The translations under genes were made by a program, and so were the position numbers. Positions 63,511 through 64,000 of a stretch of 64,000 bases of DNA are shown here, one piece after another. The notes below the pieces were generated by a model, which was not told where the DNA came from, searched no databases, and saw only the letters and a program-made list of their open reading frames with translations. The DNA is from an uncultured Roseicyclus sp. (GTDB taxonomy: Bacteria > Pseudomonadota > Alphaproteobacteria > Rhodobacterales > Rhodobacteraceae), in NCBI GenBank assembly GCA_947494975.1, contig CANLXA010000004.1, forward strand, positions 653,001 to 717,000, given 5' to 3'. The number at the start of each line of letters is the position of its first letter. Within the stretch, counting starts at the first letter, position 1.

Positions 63511-64000
63511 CTGGCGCGACATGGCCGTGCTATGTGATCAATCTGATCGACAACCATGTCAGGATGGATTCGGTACGCCAACAACTTCAGGGCCTTGGAC
63601 TATCGTTTGAACGGATCAGCGCTGTCAACGGTGCCGATTTGAGCCCGTCGGAAGTCTCCAAGGTCTACGACGCCGCTGCCAACAGTCGACAGAGCAAACA
63701 GGACCTCGTGCCGGGCGAGATCGGATGTTACCTTAGTCACATAGCCGCTTGGCGCCGAATTTCCGACAGTGCGGCACCGGGCGGGATCGTATTGGAGGAT
63801 GACTTTCAGGCTGCGCCTGATTTCGCTGATGTGGTCGAGGCATTGAGCGCGAATACATCACCCGACTGGGACATTGCGAAACTGTTCTGCATAGACCCGA
63901 ACCCTGACGTGATATCATCGCAGAAACTGATTGGTGGTTATGAATTGGCACGCCCGTTTCGGGTTCCGTCAACAACACTGGGCTACGCAATTACCCGCGC
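63507..64000 (+). CDS. Glycosyltransferase family 25 (LPS biosynthesis), partial
   Basis: About 164 N-terminal residues are visible before the window ends. WPCYVINLIDNHVRMDSVRQ at the start, PGEIGCYLSHIAAWRRI in the middle and GGIVLEDDF (the DxD-like acidic motif) are typical of GT25 enzymes such as LPS galactosyltransferases. ATG 63507 overlaps the FkbM stop codon. It continues beyond base 64000, so its full length and C-terminal features are unknown. Confidence 0.85.
   Translation, partial: MTGATWPCYVINLIDNHVRMDSVRQQLQGLGLSFERISAVNGADLSPSEVSKVYDAAANSRQSKQDLVPGEIGCYLSHIAAWRRISDSAAPGGIVLEDDFQAAPDFADVVEALSANTSPDWDIAKLFCIDPNPDVISSQKLIGGYELARPFRVPSTTLGYAITR

Noticed and set aside
1-64000. CRISPR arrays, transposases, prophage or integrative elements
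   Set aside because: No regular spaced repeats, transposase or integrase reading frames, or terminal inverted repeats were seen; gene content and base use look uniformly chromosomal.

Overview
The window is a high-GC, gene-dense chromosomal segment of an alphaproteobacterium, almost certainly a member of the Rhodobacteraceae (roseobacter type). Markers are the stand-alone 47-residue aa3-type oxidase subunit IV, the TrcR (DUF1013) regulator, a DUF4453 protein, COQ9, and FnrL with a ccoNOQP-ccoGHIS cluster controlled by FNR-type boxes. I see no phage, transposase, CRISPR array, rRNA or tRNA. One structural RNA, the small SRP RNA, lies on the minus strand near 28.7 kb.

Layout. 0-5.5 kb: end of an unknown gene, moaB, and a two-gene RND export pump. 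5.6-12 kb: a lone DsbD N-terminal-like periplasmic protein, YqgE, a Sua5-type tRNA t6A enzyme, a DmdC-like acyl-CoA dehydrogenase with a small conserved-looking gene and a metallo-beta-lactamase-fold hydrolase, the tiny oxidase subunit IV gene and a lipoprotein that may be a permuted papain-like enzyme. 12-19.6 kb: rpsU, COQ9, quinone oxidoreductase, CDP-alcohol phosphatidyltransferase, HAD phosphatase, ClpS, an RsmC-like methyltransferase, an atypical SDR, a DUF4453 protein and TrcR. 19.7-24.5 kb: RNase T2, then the convergent dnaX-GNAT-ybaB-recR unit. Between them lies a 421-bp non-coding region with two oppositely oriented terminator-like elements around a structured core.

24.5-35.7 kb: small membrane proteins, an ankyrin protein, RsgA, SRP RNA, a zinc metallopeptidase, an NTF2-like protein, a DMT transporter, a coupled SRPBCC/Stf0-sulfotransferase pair, NudC, and a CpdB-like nucleotidase without a visible signal peptide. 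35.9-38.7 kb: a NitT/TauT-type ABC transporter whose ATPase gene is preceded by three GATATAC repeats at exact 11-bp spacing. 38.8-47.5 kb: an esterase-like protein, prephenate dehydratase, a membrane-anchored cytochrome c and a Yej-type peptide ABC transporter.

47.5-61.7 kb is an oxygen-response region: hemN and fnrL share one FNR box, followed by a universal stress protein, ccoNOQP, ccoGHIS, a SPOR-tailed D,D-carboxypeptidase and the oxygen-dependent hemF. FnrL probably senses low oxygen and switches on the high-affinity cbb3 oxidase, its copper and heme assembly factors, and the oxygen-independent heme step, while HemF serves in air. 61.7-64 kb starts a surface-polysaccharide group (GT4, FkbM methyltransferase, GT25) that runs off the window.

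I found no clearly novel defence or mobile system. The best leads are the structured intergenic element near 20.5 kb and its relative near 59 kb, the phased GATATAC repeats, the papain-like lipoprotein, and several enzymes with altered catalytic motifs.
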